From the NCBI RefSeq assembly GCF_000321225.1, contig NW_004451649.1, forward strand, positions 633,831-697,830: DNA of 64,000 nt. Direction: 5' to 3'. Positions 1-11,345 of this stretch are shown here, one piece after another; within the stretch, counting starts at the first letter, position 1; each line of letters opens with the position of its first letter. Made by a program: the position numbers and the translations under genes. The notes under the pieces were generated by a model. That model searched no databases, was not told the DNA's origin, and was given only the letters and a program-made list of their open reading frames with translations. The DNA comes from Odobenus rosmarus divergens (Eukaryota > Chordata > Mammalia > Carnivora > Odobenidae).

Positions 1-2229
1 AGAGATCTTTGTGAGTTCTTCCCTGAATCCCAGAAGATCCCTGAGGTAGGATTGAAAATTGAGTTTGGCTTCAAATTACTGAGTATATATATAGATGTGT
101 GTCGGATGGGTGGGTGAGAAAGGGAGAGGGGTCCTCTGAGGAAAGTTTAACCCTGAGATTGTGTGGCTACTCTAATCCCAACTATATGGGTTGGATCAGT
201 CCTTAGTTGTACGGAAGGTAATTTAGTGGTAAAGCCACATCTAAACAATTACATATTGAGCCACCATGTAAGAATAAATGTGAAATATGAGGTAGCAAAA
301 GAAGCTCTGCCCCATGGCAAAGGTATTGCCCACTTTAGCATTCTCAAAGAAACATGAATCATGAGCCGCCAATTGTCTTTTGACTTATTGGCACTCAGCA
401 TTTTATTTTTCTTTCTGATGGAACTCCAAGGCAATATTGTGTAGATTCCCTAAAACATTCTGAAAGCTATCAGGGAAGCAATTTAGCACTTTTTTGGTAA
501 ACAATGAATTCAATTTAAATACATGCCATTCCTTAGAATATGTCTCTTGATTATAGCTGGATCTCATCTTATTTTACACAAGCTATCTCTTGGGGGCATA
601 ATTTTTCACTCAAAAAAACAGAAAGATATATTGGCGGTTTGATTTCAATGTTTATTTGATTCCCCAAACACTTGATTGCTTAACTGGTCATTGACAACTG
701 GTGCTGAAAGTCGAAGAGGGGTAGGGTGAATTATATTCAATTTAATGAAAGGTTTAAGGTAAATTCTCATGAAAAAAAATGGCGGCAACCTTTAGACTAT
801 TTCACTCCTAGTCAACAATTTCATTTATTATTTGGATGGTTATCTACTAAGAGATGAATCATTCTAAATAGATTGAAGTCTTTAGTCCATGTCACTAAAG
901 ATCCCATGCTTGGAACTGCTTTATTTAACTTAAATGTATCACTAATGATGTTGCTGTGGAATTGTGTAATGCTATTCCCATGAGCAGCTCAGAATAGCTC
1001 TCAGACTTTGAGTCTAGTCTTTATTCCTGGAGCTGGCAAGAGTAGGTTGTCATGGAGCTATGGGGGAAATCAGCAGACTCTATTTATATTCTAGGTGAGA
1101 GGATACTGTCTTCTGGAAAATTTCAGAATTTGGTGGTGCTTCAGGGATTTCGGTCTGAGTGCTTAACAGAGAATACCAAGCATGTGGGGACATGTTGATG
1201 GTGATGAGAATAACTGGATATTCACATCTCAAATATGAGGCCAGTTACCATCCTTCAATTATTTTCTCACAAATATATGGGCTCCTCTTCTTCTCTTCAG
1301 CAAGAGTAATTGTGTTACTTATAGAATATTTCCCTTACAACCAGAAATTCTGAGATGATAGAATCATCTTCCTTGACAGAACTTTGCAGATGTTATGTGC
1401 TCTTTTTCCTTTGGATTTTAGTATTTTTTTCTCCATTTCTGTAGTGTTTCAAGGCATCTAACTCACCTGGATTTGAATCCCATACTGTTTGATGTTCAAC
1501 AAGTAAAATTACATTGTTAAATTAGTAATAACACTGTGAAAGAAAAGTACCCAGTAAGATGAGTATGAGGGATCATTTGATGGAAGTGTTTCTAATACTT
1601 GAGTCCATCAATTTTATTCTGATAAGTGTAAAGTTTCTTTACCATTTTTTTTAAAATTTGGTTTTTATTTCATTGAAAACTGGAAAACAAAACAAAACAA
1701 CAAAACAGCTTTTTCTGGGTTACCTAGAAACCAGCTATGGCAAAGTATTCTGCTGTGATTTCTGTGTCTATTGTTTCTTACAGTTGTTTTTGTTCCAGAT
1801 GATACTTCTTTAATGTTTGTGATCTAGAGAGAAATAATCAAAGTTTCACACACAAATGAGGTATTAGTGAAAAACAGTGACTTTAAGGCAACATACTATG
1901 CTGAGAGACTAAAATTTTTGCAGGTGTTTGAATAGAAAAGGATGGTTGCTCCCCACATAGTACCTGACAACCTTATCTTCATATTGCAAGGGATACTTTG
2001 TTTCAACTGAATAATATCACCTATCAAATTAAAATGATGTTGTTAATCTAAATTTTAGAAATGGCATGGTTTTATATTTAAAAATTTTGTGGACATAAAT
2101 ATATGGAACTTAAACCTATTTTATATTTGTATAATATAAAACAAATAAGTATTAATAGTGGAGTCAGAGAGACTGTTTCTTTTTTAAAAAATTTTCTTAT
2201 TCTAATCAAATTTGAGGATAGCTACTCTA
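1..2229. other. Single-copy AT-rich DNA, no gene seen
   Basis: No open frame with coding character and no well-supported repeat is visible. Around 1450-1530 a stretch reading GGATTTGAATCCCATACTGT resembles the head of a MIR element, but too little is preserved for a firm call. An A-rich run of AAAAC units lies near 1683-1706. The short frames here look like chance. Confidence 0.6.
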
Positions 2230-2253
2230 GATGATGATGATGATGATGATGAT
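2230..2253. repeat. (GAT)8 microsatellite
   Basis: Eight uninterrupted GAT units, read directly. A perfect trinucleotide run of this length is likely to vary in length between individuals. Confidence 0.95.
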
Positions 2254-2559
2254 ATCTAGTACCTGTATCTCTAAGCACAGAAAACTAATAGCTGGCTGTA
2301 AAGTTATCAAGTGTTAGATTTAGTGTCTTTTCCCAATTTTCCCTAGGTAAGTTTTACTTGAGTTACCCTGCTTTTAAGGAACCATTCTAAAGAATTTTTT
2401 TTCTATATAAATACAGAACAACTCTATTATATCATACCACACTAATACCATACATACAAGAAGTCAGAATTATAGCCCTAAAATATTATCATATAGTCAT
2501 AAGTAAAATGACTAGCCTACTTCAAAACCACTACAATTTGGAGAAGCTCTTAGCTTTAG

Positions 2560-2775
2560 ATCTGGAAAGCCTAGAACTGAGTTCTGTCTTGGTTTTTGAT
2601 TGATTCACTTTGTAATCTTGGTCAAGTTATTTATATTGGGGCCATTTTAAGTCCTCTCCTCTGTAAAATGGAGGCCTTCAGGCTACTTTGGAATATCACT
2701 TTGAGGATTCTATCTGGTAATTGTCAAAGGTGCCTGGACCAGGTGTCCGCACTGGGCTTTCAACAAATATTCAGC
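2560..2775 (+). mobile_element. MIR SINE, degraded
   Basis: The stretch keeps the order of landmarks of the ancient tRNA-derived MIR family: TAATCTTGGTCAAGTTATTT, where the consensus has the 'gaccttgggcaagttactt' core, then CCTCTGTAAAATGG about 40 bases later, then a GTGCCTGG-like tail segment. A 112-codon plus-strand frame at 2596-2934 runs mostly through this element and is a shadow of it. No target duplication is detectable, as expected at this age. Confidence 0.6.
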
Positions 2776-4016
2776 TTCCTTCCATTTTGTCTCTATCATT
2801 CCACTGGTGGAAATGCCTTCCCCCTTCTTCCTTCAATATGCGGTCTTCCTTACATCTCGAGCTGGAGGCAAGGCAGAGCTGGGGCCATATGCCTAAATGC
2901 AGTGTATCTCAGAGAGAAATCTAATGTCACCTGAGCAGATGGTTGGTTTTACTTTTCAGGTTTGAACATCTTTTTAATCCTTTCTTAAAAGTAAATTCAA
3001 CAAACTAGACAAAGTACATACAGTCTTTGTGTGCCATGACTGAGCTGTGTACATAAAATAGCAGAAGCAGAGACAAGTCTTTTGCTTCAGAGTCAGACAT
3101 TGAAGTGTTAACTGATTGGAATAGGCATTCTCTTAAATATTGTCCACTTTGCAGTCCTTGGGCTTACTTTGGGATACACCTGGATTGTGTCTTCATGACC
3201 GCTGAGTGGTGGTGCTTTTCAGCGTTTGCTTTTTTGCCACTGTGATTCATGAGCAAGGAGAGACCACCCCTTCTTTTAAAAAACCAAGAAAAAAAAATAT
3301 CGCGACTGAGAGTGATAAATGTGTGCATGGCTTATTCATAAATCACTTCATTCATTTTAAATGGCATTTAATTCTTTCTAAAGAACAGACATTTTGCATC
3401 TATTTTTAAGTTAGGAATAAACAGAAAGTTTTGGTAAATGAATTCTAGCTGATCACCTGTTTAGAAAAGGTGGATTACTCTATTTGACAAAATAACATTA
3501 ACTTCATTTATATGGCTAGTTGTATTAACCTTCAATTTATGTTGTTTTGAAAAATGTTTGTGTGCATTGAAGTTGGCATTATGGATGTGTGTGGAGCATT
3601 TTAAGATCCAAGTCAAAGAAAACTAGGAAGTATTGCAAACAAATTTTTGAGAAGTAAGCACAGATTAGGAGTGCTCAAGCCAACATATCTCTGTTTCTCC
3701 AGATGGCCAACAGATGCTTATATTTGATTCTGTAAAAAGTGGACTGCCTCTGAAGTACACAATTTCAACACTAAATTTTGACTTGATTTAGGATGTTAGA
3801 AAGATAATGTGGTTCCTAGGAGACTTCTTCAAAAGGTAAAGTTAGAAATTAATTGTAAAAGTTCATACAAGCCAAGGAAGTATTTCTGTAAGTTAAGTAT
3901 TTAAATAGATGCATATGGAAGGGGAATTTAAAATTAAATCAGGTAGAGAAAAAATGATTTATCTAGAATTTATTCACATAAAGAGCTATGTGACATAAAC
4001 TACAGAAATAAGTCTA
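2776..4016. other. Single-copy DNA, no gene seen
   Basis: No recognised repeat or gene. The section from about 3120 to 3340 is less AT-rich than its surroundings and contains a CpG pair in ATCGCGACTGAG. Such CpG retention is uncommon in this window and may mark constrained sequence, but that is inference only. Confidence 0.5.
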
Positions 4017-4071
4017 AAATTCATTGAATAAAAAAAGAATAAAAAATAAATAAATAGAAATTCATTGAATA
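4017..4071 (+). mobile_element. Tail-only retrotransposition insertion with duplicated target
   Basis: The 14-mer AAATTCATTGAATA occurs at 4017-4030 and again, exactly, at 4058-4071. Between them are 27 bases made almost only of A with AAAT units. This is what a target-primed insertion leaves when only the A-rich tail of a SINE or L1 transcript is copied. The donor family cannot be told, although AAATAAATAAAT is the usual CAN-SINE tail pattern. A simple slippage duplication around an A-rich tract is the alternative. Confidence 0.6.
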
Positions 4072-4503
4072 GCTCTATTGCAAAAAGAAATCTTAAATTT
4101 TCTCTTTTTAAAAATTAAATCTAGTATTACCGAAGTATTATGAAATGTGAATCCTGACATGAAACAAAGTTTTCCCTGGTAGGAAAAATCCAAATGTAGT
4201 TGGGCAATGAAAATCATACAATGTGCTAAGTAGGCCTGCAGGACTTTAAAATGATGGAAAATCAGATTTCTTTCTTTTTTTTTTCTTTTTTGCCACTGAG
4301 AAATGACAACATGTCAGCAGTGGGTCAACGGCGTATTCTTCCATTCTAAGTATATGAATTATTTCCATAAGAAAATTGTGATTTTCTTAGAGAGAAGTAT
4401 GGATTCTAATCTCTTGATTCCGAGAAGGTAAACCAGAAAAAGTGGTAAAGAAATGACCTAGAACCATAAATATAAATTGACATTTAAAAACTCCTAATAT
4501 ATA

Positions 4504-4614
4504 GGGACATCTGGCTGGCTCAGTTGGTAGAGCATCTGACTCTTGATTTCAGGGTTGTGAGTTTGAGCCCCACATTGGGTACAGAGATTACTTAAAGATA
4601 AAATCTTGAAAAAA
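4504..4614 (+). mobile_element. CAN-SINE, older short subfamily
   Basis: tRNA-derived head GGGACATCTGGCTGGCTCAG, then GAGCATCTGACTCTTG, a B-box-like GAGTTTGAGCCCC, and the tail ACTTAAAGATAAAATCTTG with A residues. The flanking 12-mer TCCTAATATATA occurs at 4492-4503 and 4615-4626 as an intact target-site duplication, so the element is full-length for its subfamily. It lacks the long CT-rich middle of the younger SINEs in this window. Confidence 0.92.
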
Positions 4615-4626
4615 TCCTAATATATA

Positions 4627-5216
4627 ATATTTGATATATTTTCAAAATAATATTAAAAAGACACATTGGACATAATTTTTGTTTTGTTGTTCTATTTTAT
4701 ATTTTGCTTAATCACTATATTTAAGGACAGTTTAGCTAACCAGCTCATTTTGATTTTGTTTGAGAAGATCAGGAAAATGCTGCCTTATTTTTTCTTTAAA
4801 AACATAATTTTCTGCTACTGAATAGTAATTGCTATATTAAGTCAACCTATTCATATTTTAATTGGATCGATACAAAGCTCAATTTGTCTAATGAGGTAGT
4901 TATTTTCTAGGGAGTAAAAAGAGGACTAAACCTTAGAAGTAGCTTTACCATGTAGTAAGTAATTAAAACAGTTCTTTCTTGGGCTTTTGAGAGAATGATG
5001 GTTTTGGCTTCTCTCTCTAAGCTGAGAACATAAAATCTGAAAACTAAACTACCAAAGGTTCTTACTTGTAGTCTTCTGTGATCTTGAACACCTTTCAGAA
5101 CTGTTAGAAAAAAGGGGAGAATTGTTTTACTTTTTAAGTTTGTTTTTATTATAACCTGTTTTTATTCTCTATAATCTTTTTGTGTTGATTGCCAATAGAA
5201 ATTAAAGCACTTTCTA
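4627..5216. other. Single-copy AT-rich DNA, nothing recognised
   Basis: No repeat, RNA gene or coding frame that I can support. Confidence 0.5.
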
Positions 5217-5435
5217 GTATAGCATTTGTTGAAGACCTACTCTGTTCTAGGCACTTATTACATTTACTTTTATTTAATCCTTATTTCCTTATTGAGCCAG
5301 CATTTCCCTTTGACAGAAGAGGAAACCAAGGGTCAAAGGGGTTAAGTGTCTTGCTCAACATCACCCAGCAAAATGTGGCAGAATAAGGCCAGGGTCCCAG
5401 ATCTTCTGACCCAAGGTCTAATGACCTTTCCATTA
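5217..5435 (-). mobile_element. MIR SINE, near full length
   Basis: The plus strand reads as the complement of MIR: CTCTGTTCTAGGCACTTATT, TTTAATCCTTATTTCC, then GAGGAAACCAAGGGTCAAAG, GTTAAGTGTCTTGCTCAACA and a degraded right end. All four MIR landmarks are in order, so most of the roughly 260-base element is present. It sits just left of a younger SINE. Confidence 0.85.
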
Positions 5436-5557
5436 AACTTCAATTGCCAATTTTGTGCATAATAGGAACAGGCTACTGTATCTTTTCTTAGAGAGGAAAA
5501 ACCCACTGAAATACAAAGTTTCAACTGTATTGTCCAAGGGAGAAGTAGACTTGAGAC

Positions 5558-5737
5558 TTTTTTTTTTAAAGATTTATTTATTTGTTTGAGAGAGAGAATG
5601 AGAGAGAGAGAGAGTACACAAGAGGGGGGAGGGTCAGAGGGAGAAGCAGGCTCCTTTGCTGAGCAGGGAGCCTGATGTGGGACTCGATCCCAGGACTCCG
5701 GGATCATGACCTGAGCCGAAGGCAGTCGCTTATTCAC
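5558..5737 (-). mobile_element. CAN-SINE, head truncated
   Basis: On the plus strand it starts with a T-run (the A-tail), then AAGATTTATTTATTTG, a GA-rich stretch (complement of the CT-rich body), CCTGATGTGGGACTCGATCC and GGGATCATGACCTGAGCC. The tRNA head expected after GGCAG(A/T)CGCTTA is missing, because the sequence departs at about 5737. A 131-codon minus-strand frame at 5342-5737 runs through this SINE and the adjacent MIR and is not a gene. Confidence 0.9.
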
Positions 5738-5973
5738 AAAGATCCCAGATATCTAGGGAGGCAGAATTTAGGTTCGTATTGGGGAGACTGAATTTTCTTT
5801 TGGTAGAAGAAACATGTAAATGTGATATTTATTCAGTGAAATATGAATTTAGGGGAATCAAAATCTTGTTTGAGGTTTTGAAATCAAATTAGGGTGTATG
5901 AGTTTGAAAATAGAGAAAGCTTTTCTTAAAGGCACCTGTTAAAGAAAAATGTTGGCAAAGTGAAATTTTGTAA

Positions 5974-6057
5974 GAATTACTAATGAGCCTAGAATAAAGT
6001 CTTCCAATTCAACCAGTAAGTAGTAAATGTAGTATAAACCATAAATATATTTAAGCC
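5974..6057 (+). repeat. Local duplication, copy 1 (84 bp)
   Basis: This 84-base stretch recurs at 7109-7206, 1,135 bases downstream in the same orientation. The copies match at 82 of 84 positions. Copy 2 also carries 14 extra bases (ATGTTTTAAAAAAC) after CTTCC. Similarity ends sharply on both sides. It matches no repeat family that I recognise. Confidence 0.9.
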
Positions 6058-6098
6058 CCATTCTTTGAGGTTCCTAACCATGTGACCACAAATCTCTA

Positions 6099-6112
6099 CT
6101 GCCACCTTGTGG
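6099..6112 (-). promoter_or_regulatory. CTCF-like motif
   Basis: The minus strand reads CCACAAGGTGGCAG, followed by TA. This fits the CTCF core CCASNAGGKGGCAG at every constrained position. It lies in single-copy DNA directly after copy 1 of the local duplication. A motif match alone does not show occupancy. Confidence 0.5.
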
Positions 6113-7108
6113 TGGTATGTATCTCTCAGAGACTGGCTCCAGTGAGGAAATTAAGTTCTGAGGTGCTGAGAAGTACCAGATGTCCAGTGGTAGCCGAACT
6201 TAGTTTCTCAACTCAGGAACCAAACAGTTTGGCGTAACACAGTATACTTCTTCTAGAGTTACTACCCAAACTCTTACTATAGTAATTCAGGAGTCCTGTA
6301 GATTTGGAGAGCAAATCACAGGATGAAAACCATGAGCAAGAATAGGAGCTAAATTTCATTTCAGATTCTTTTGTAGTCATAGTGGAAGAAGACATTATGT
6401 TTTTAAGTGAATCCCAAGTGCCAACACAATTTTCTTTTTCTGGAAAGTACATTTTAATTTATTCTATAGAAAGCCATGAGAAAACAGTCTTGCCAACGGA
6501 AAGCCTATGGGTGTGTAAGAACAGAAGGTTTCCAGTTACTTCTAGATATTTAGCTGCATTCATAAAACTGACCAATGGTGTTTCTGTCTGGAGGTTGAGT
6601 AGTTACTGCAGGTTGTAAGCCAGCTTTGTTGTCAGCCCTGAGCATGTGTTTCAATTATCACATCAAAAAATATCTTTGATTCCAAAATGATCAATTATTG
6701 AAGCTCTGTATGTGATAGCTAATGTGTCTATAAACTCATTAACCCAATGAAGCCACTTAATTGTCAACAGTTGATCAAAATTTTGTTTGTCTTTATAGAT
6801 AATTTGTCTTTAGGTGCCAGTGATCCTCCTGTTTTAATTCCACTTGCAGAAATGGGATTGATAGATCAAAATACAGATGATGACAAAAGACAAATCTAAA
6901 GTCCTTTGCATTTTTATCATCCTAAAATATTTTTAAAAATCTTCACTTATTTAATATTTGATACTGTTTAAAATGTTTGTAATATATCTTAGTGTTAAAA
7001 GCAAGTCTGTACCGAATACGAGTTATGTGATTTGGGAAAATTATTTAATCTCTTTCCTTATGCACATCATAAGGATAACATCAACATCATAAAGTATGAA
7101 CTAATAAT
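6113..7108. other. Single-copy DNA, nothing recognised
   Basis: No repeat or gene is supported. Overlapping 78- and 79-codon frames on opposite strands near 6213-6618 have no recognisable motif and look like chance. Confidence 0.5.
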
Positions 7109-7206
7109 GAATTAATAATGAGCCTAGAATAAAGTCTTCCATGTTTTAAAAAACAATTCAACCAGTAAGTAGTAAATGTAGTATAAACCATGAATATATT
7201 TAAGCC
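7109..7206 (+). repeat. Local duplication, copy 2 (98 bp)
   Basis: Second copy of the unit at 5974-6057. It carries a 14-base segment that copy 1 lacks and differs by two substitutions (A for C near its start, G for A in ACCATGAATAT). The left edge lies in a small repeat of AATAATGA. Confidence 0.9.
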
Positions 7207-7559
7207 GGAGGAGTCAAGGGAGTAAAATGGAGTAAATGCTCAGTGTGCTTCTCAATAAGTAAGTGTGTGTCTATGTGTGTAAACAATAACCTCGTTCAAA
7301 AAATAGTCTCTATTTGATTCAGCATAAACATTTTGATAGCTTCTTATATCTTATTTAACATAAAAATGAAGGGAGGCTCAAGTATTCGTATAAAAAATTA
7401 ATACAAAAATCTTCAAAAATTGATCAATTAGTACTACCTAGCACTTTGTGAAAAATATTGATGGAGAAAGGAGTAAGGAGGAATAAACTTGACCCAAGAG
7501 AGCCTTTTGTTAAGAAGAGAGTATAAAACCAAGGCTCACAAGGAACACCCGAACGCACA
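7207..7559. other. Single-copy AT-rich DNA, nothing recognised
   Basis: A short TGTGTGTCTATGTGTGT tract lies near 7263. No gene or repeat family is supported. Confidence 0.5.
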
Positions 7560-8270
7560 CACCCTGACAGTGTCTGAGGAAGCCAGCCTGCTTGGCTCAG
7601 TGATTTATGTTGTGCACCACTGATTTCTCAGGCAATTTTAGAGCCTTTTTGAAAATGGTCTCTGAATTATGCACTAATACAGCACTGCTAATGAAAGCTC
7701 TCCTAGACCACAGCCTCATTAGCTCTCACTTTTTTTTTGCTAATCCACAAATTCTGTCCTTCTTGGTGGACACCTGGTGGTCCCCCTCCCCTCCCCATAT
7801 CTCAGCAGAGGCGTAATTGCCAAGGAGAGGAGCGAGGTTTCATGTTACCTAGCCACGTGGCTTATGCAGACTCTTCCATGAGACTGTCTGTTGTCAATAA
7901 TTAAGAGCTATCAAAACACTTGGCTAATTTACACTTGATAATCTGAAATGAGGGTCCCTGTGATCACCAGCTTCTGTTTTATTATTTAAATATACATGGT
8001 GCACAAAGCGGACGGGGCCCTCAGCAAGCCTTATCAGGCAAAAGATTGGCTTTTCAGCAAACAGGATGTAGCCCAAAGGTTATGACAAGGCAGAACAAAC
8101 ACAGCCCTGTGAATGGTCTTTATTGCTGAGGAGCTTCACAGAGCAGGTGGGATCTTAGAAGCTCTTTTGAACGCTGAAATGATGAGACCTGGCAAGATTT
8201 AATTGGCAAGCTGTTGTAGTCAAATGCAGGGACCATGAAAACGGGCATGTGTTTTGGACTTGAGTAAGGA
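7560..8270. promoter_or_regulatory. Candidate conserved non-coding element
   Basis: About 700 repeat-free bases of more balanced composition than the flanks. They hold several homeodomain-type cores (GCTAATGAAAGC, CATTAGCTC, GGCTAATTTACAC) and a CACGTG E-box near 7854. This looks like the non-coding blocks often found conserved in mammalian gene deserts. No alignment could be run, so the call is inference from texture. A 69-codon frame at 7607-7816 has no recognisable motif. Confidence 0.3.
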
Positions 8271-9519
8271 ACTAGAACACTATTTCAAAAGGAGTGATTG
8301 CTAGACATAATAGGAAGTCACCATATATTGACTGAAAGAAATTAAAAGCGTTAATTTTCAGAAACGCAAACTCTCAGTAAAAATAAAGGACAAGGTAGTC
8401 ACTGTGTAAACAGTGAAAAACCCTTGGTAAAAATGGTCGAACTTAGTTTTCAGCAACATTAGCTTAGCATACGATTGACTACCTAACTAATCTGATTACT
8501 TGAAGGTACTGGGTCTTTAAGATTTTCTAATTCCAGTTTATGAGATAAGAGATCAGTGGTTTAACTGAAGATATTGTTACCAGTAGTGTTTTCAGATTAT
8601 ATTAATGGTTAAGACACAATACACATTGACAAAAAATAATCTGTAACAAGGAATGATGCCGTGAACATCTTTTGATAATAATATGTCAGGGCATGTGATT
8701 TGAATCTATCTCATAAATAAAATGCTTTGCTTTGAGGCCATTTAAACAGTTCTTTAGCTAAAACGTCTTGAGTGGAACCTGGGGCAAAATAACTTGTATC
8801 AAACTCTGCTAGACAGGAAGTATATGACAAAAGGTATTGGTTTTATAACCTATCGAGGAGACACATTCTGTAAGTTTGAAAGAATGTGCCAGCATGTCAG
8901 AGGGAGGCCAGCGTGCCATGGGAAGTATGTATAGGGAATTAAAAGGGTAGATATAGTCCAAATCCACTTGTATGGATTTCAAGGGAAAGGATATCTGGAA
9001 ATTTTAGGTGACCCTGAAGTTGGAAGCAAGATTAGTGCTGGGTTAAGTAGCAACCAAAATAATTTTAAAAAATACACTAAATCCCTTGGTGGGAGGGGAG
9101 AACATGGCCGTTACAGAAGTTCATGTCTGGGTTACTTTTTATCTAATCATATGTTCTTCCTCAATTTTCTTAACTTTACTAGCTCAAAAATTGTACTCAT
9201 TTTCCTCAGAGGAGCAGATCATTTTAAAAGTCCAAGTAAGAGTTTCAAATATTCCAATACTCATTTTTTTTTTTGCCAAATTAACCACAATCCTCTTCTC
9301 TAAAATCCTACCTCTGCTTCAAGGTCCAGCTTATATGCTTTCCCAGGGACCTTCTGGCTGGAAACAAGCCAGATCTTTCTTCTCCACTTCCAAAATATCT
9401 TTCTTTGGGACGTTATCCCTTTTATCTATGTACCTATGAATCTCCCCAGTTCAGTTGCCTTGAAGACAAAATATCTTTTAATTCATGGGTGCTTTGCGAA
9501 AAGCCCTTCAGGACTGGCC
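8271..9519. other. Single-copy DNA, no gene seen
   Basis: Two overlapping frames of 111 and 117 codons (8968-9303 and 9086-9439) lie here. Both are rich in F, L, S and K, as expected from AT-rich chance frames, and neither shows a domain. The part from about 9312 may be a decayed L2 piece (CTTCAAGGTCCAGCTTATAT) but is not firm. Confidence 0.5.
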
Positions 9520-10055
9520 ATGACTGCCCACCGTACTTTTAGTTCCTTCCATATTTTCTTCCTGTCTGACATTCCACCTCTGCTAAACCACTGACTGAAC
9601 TCTGAGCCCTCAATTATCTTCTCTTGGGTTGTTCTTTTCCTGAATGTTCCCCTGGCTAATTCCTTCTAAACCTCCCATTCTCAGCTGAGGTCTCTCTTCC
9701 TTTGCAAAACCCGCCCTGATATCTTTGTCGTCTTCATATCCAATTTAAAGACCCTTCTCTGTGTTCTCAGGAAATTATCTTCTGTGGTTACACTTAGCAT
9801 TTCACACAGTTATTATTGTCTGTTTTCTTGTCTGTCCCCTTGTACAAAATTTCTTCTCTCTTTATGATGAGAAATCTATGGTGTATGGTCAGTGCTTACT
9901 AAATACTGGGGAGTGAACGTATAAATTAGCATTAGTAGAACATATGTGTCATGAGAGTTGGGACTTTGTTCTGTATATCACTATACCCTTGATGCTTGGC
10001 CCATAGTAAATAATCAATAAAATAGTTGTTGAGTGAATAAACAAATACATGAATA
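9520..10055 (+). mobile_element. L2 LINE, 3' end
   Basis: Landmarks of the L2 3' region appear in order: CCTGGCTAATTCCTTCTAAA, AACCCGCCCTGATATC, then GTTGGGACTTTGTTCTGTAT, TGATGCTTGGCCCATAGTAA, and the tail CAATAAAATAGTTGTTGAGT with a GAATAAAC-like end. About 100 bases near 9860-9950 do not fit the consensus and may be a small insertion. L2 is an ancient, immobile family. Confidence 0.8.
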
Positions 10056-10283
10056 AAAATATTGTGCATCTGAAAAAGAAAACAATTGATTACTAAGAGG
10101 TTGTGTCATAACTGATAATTATAGCTGAACACAAGTACTAAGAATTTAAATGATGACAAAACAACAGATGAGAGTAGGTAGAGCTTAATATTTGGAAGTG
10201 AGCAAAATAACAGCGGGAACCAAAAACCATGATTGCATCCTAGCTGCTGATCTTTAACGAATAAACTCTTATTCCCTAAAAGT
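10056..10283. other. Single-copy DNA, nothing recognised
   Basis: AT-rich, with no supported feature. Confidence 0.5.
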
Positions 10284-10680
10284 TTACCTTAGCATTTCAG
10301 CAGCTGACAATAATAAAAGGCATAAGAGATATGAGAAAGTACATGCCATTTCACAATCACTTCCGGGCTTTGTCTGTTTGCTCCATTGTGATGGTTCAGA
10401 TGGTTCCATTTGACCCCAACCTCTAGCCGTTCCAACCCCAGAACCAATATTTATTGCCACATATGGGCTATGCATGGCAGCTGCAAAATCCAGATGCCAA
10501 GCTTTGGAATGTGTTTTTACGGCGGCACCATCTGGGGCTCTGGCCAGCCTTCTTTATTGTCTCTTGAATGTTTACACTAATAGCTTTGCTGGGCTGTGGC
10601 ACTACCTGTGGGACATGCTGAGGGTCAGGCCGTTTATGAGATCCTCTTGTCTTTCTGGTTAGAATTTCCTTTTAAATGAC
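10284..10680. promoter_or_regulatory. Candidate conserved non-coding element with E-box, SOX, TEAD-like motifs
   Basis: Repeat-free and of higher GC than the surroundings, with retained CpGs (TTCCGGGC, AGCCGTTCC, ACGGCGGCACC). Motifs read directly include two CAGCTG E-boxes (near 10299 and 10478), a SOX-like CCATTGT near 10382 and a TEAD-like GGAATGT near 10506. Short frames on both strands (63 and 62 codons) meet here and carry no recognisable domain. The regulatory role is inference. Confidence 0.35.
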
Positions 10681-11224
10681 TCTCACATGGTATCAACTTA
10701 TTCCTCTTAATGTTTTTGCAATGCCCTACAGAAGTCATAAAACAGGTGGTCAGCAAAATTAGGAAAGGGGGAGGGGGGAGAGCACTGGGATAAGATGTTT
10801 TTCACAGATCCTCAGCAGCCCATTTGTGGATTTGGGGGAAAATGTGAATACTCTTACAATTTGTTGAATATATTATTTAACATGTTGGGCATGGAAGATA
10901 CACCTATTATAGCCCTTTATCCAACTTATTGAAATAGTGTAATGTTCTCTAATTGAGGTGATGATACTTCACAGCGTAACTGAACATTTTAATTCCTGTG
11001 AAATTGAAAAAAGAAAAGGAGGAGGTGGGTGTGATTTCTCAGCAATCAGTGGACTAAAGATCTGCTTGCAACTCTGGATGGGTAACATGACTTTTTGTGA
11101 TCCTCCAAACTGCGATTTAAGAAATTTCTCTAAGGTGAACCTAGTTGATTCACTGTTTTGAATTACAATAGACCCATCAGTTTATGAAGCAATGCAGCAC
11201 AAAGAAGATTCAGCTCAAACAGTA
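10681..11224. other. Single-copy DNA with a polypurine tract
   Basis: A purine-only stretch with G-runs lies near 10763-10786. Otherwise nothing is recognised. Confidence 0.5.
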
Positions 11225-11345
11225 ATTTAGTGTGTTATATCTGGCAAGAGGAATTGACTCTGGGAGTTTAAATGACTTACCCAAGGTCACACAGGACATA
11301 GATCTGGAGTAGAAGTAAAGATGAGGTTTGTACAATTATTTGATG
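11225..11345 (-). mobile_element. MIR SINE fragment
   Basis: GAGTTTAAATGACTTACCCA followed by AGGTCACACAGG is the complement of the MIR core. Only the central part is preserved. Confidence 0.75.

Noticed and set aside
2596..2934. 112-codon plus-strand frame
   Set aside because: It runs largely through a MIR element and shows no domain.
5342..5737. 131-codon minus-strand frame, longest in the window
   Set aside because: It is composed of CAN-SINE and MIR sequence; the LSLSLILSL run comes from the SINE CT-rich body.
9086..9439. 117-codon plus-strand frame with a hydrophobic N-terminal part resembling a signal peptide
   Set aside because: AT-rich composition explains the F/L/S content, and the overlapping frame is equally long. 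No homologue is recognised.
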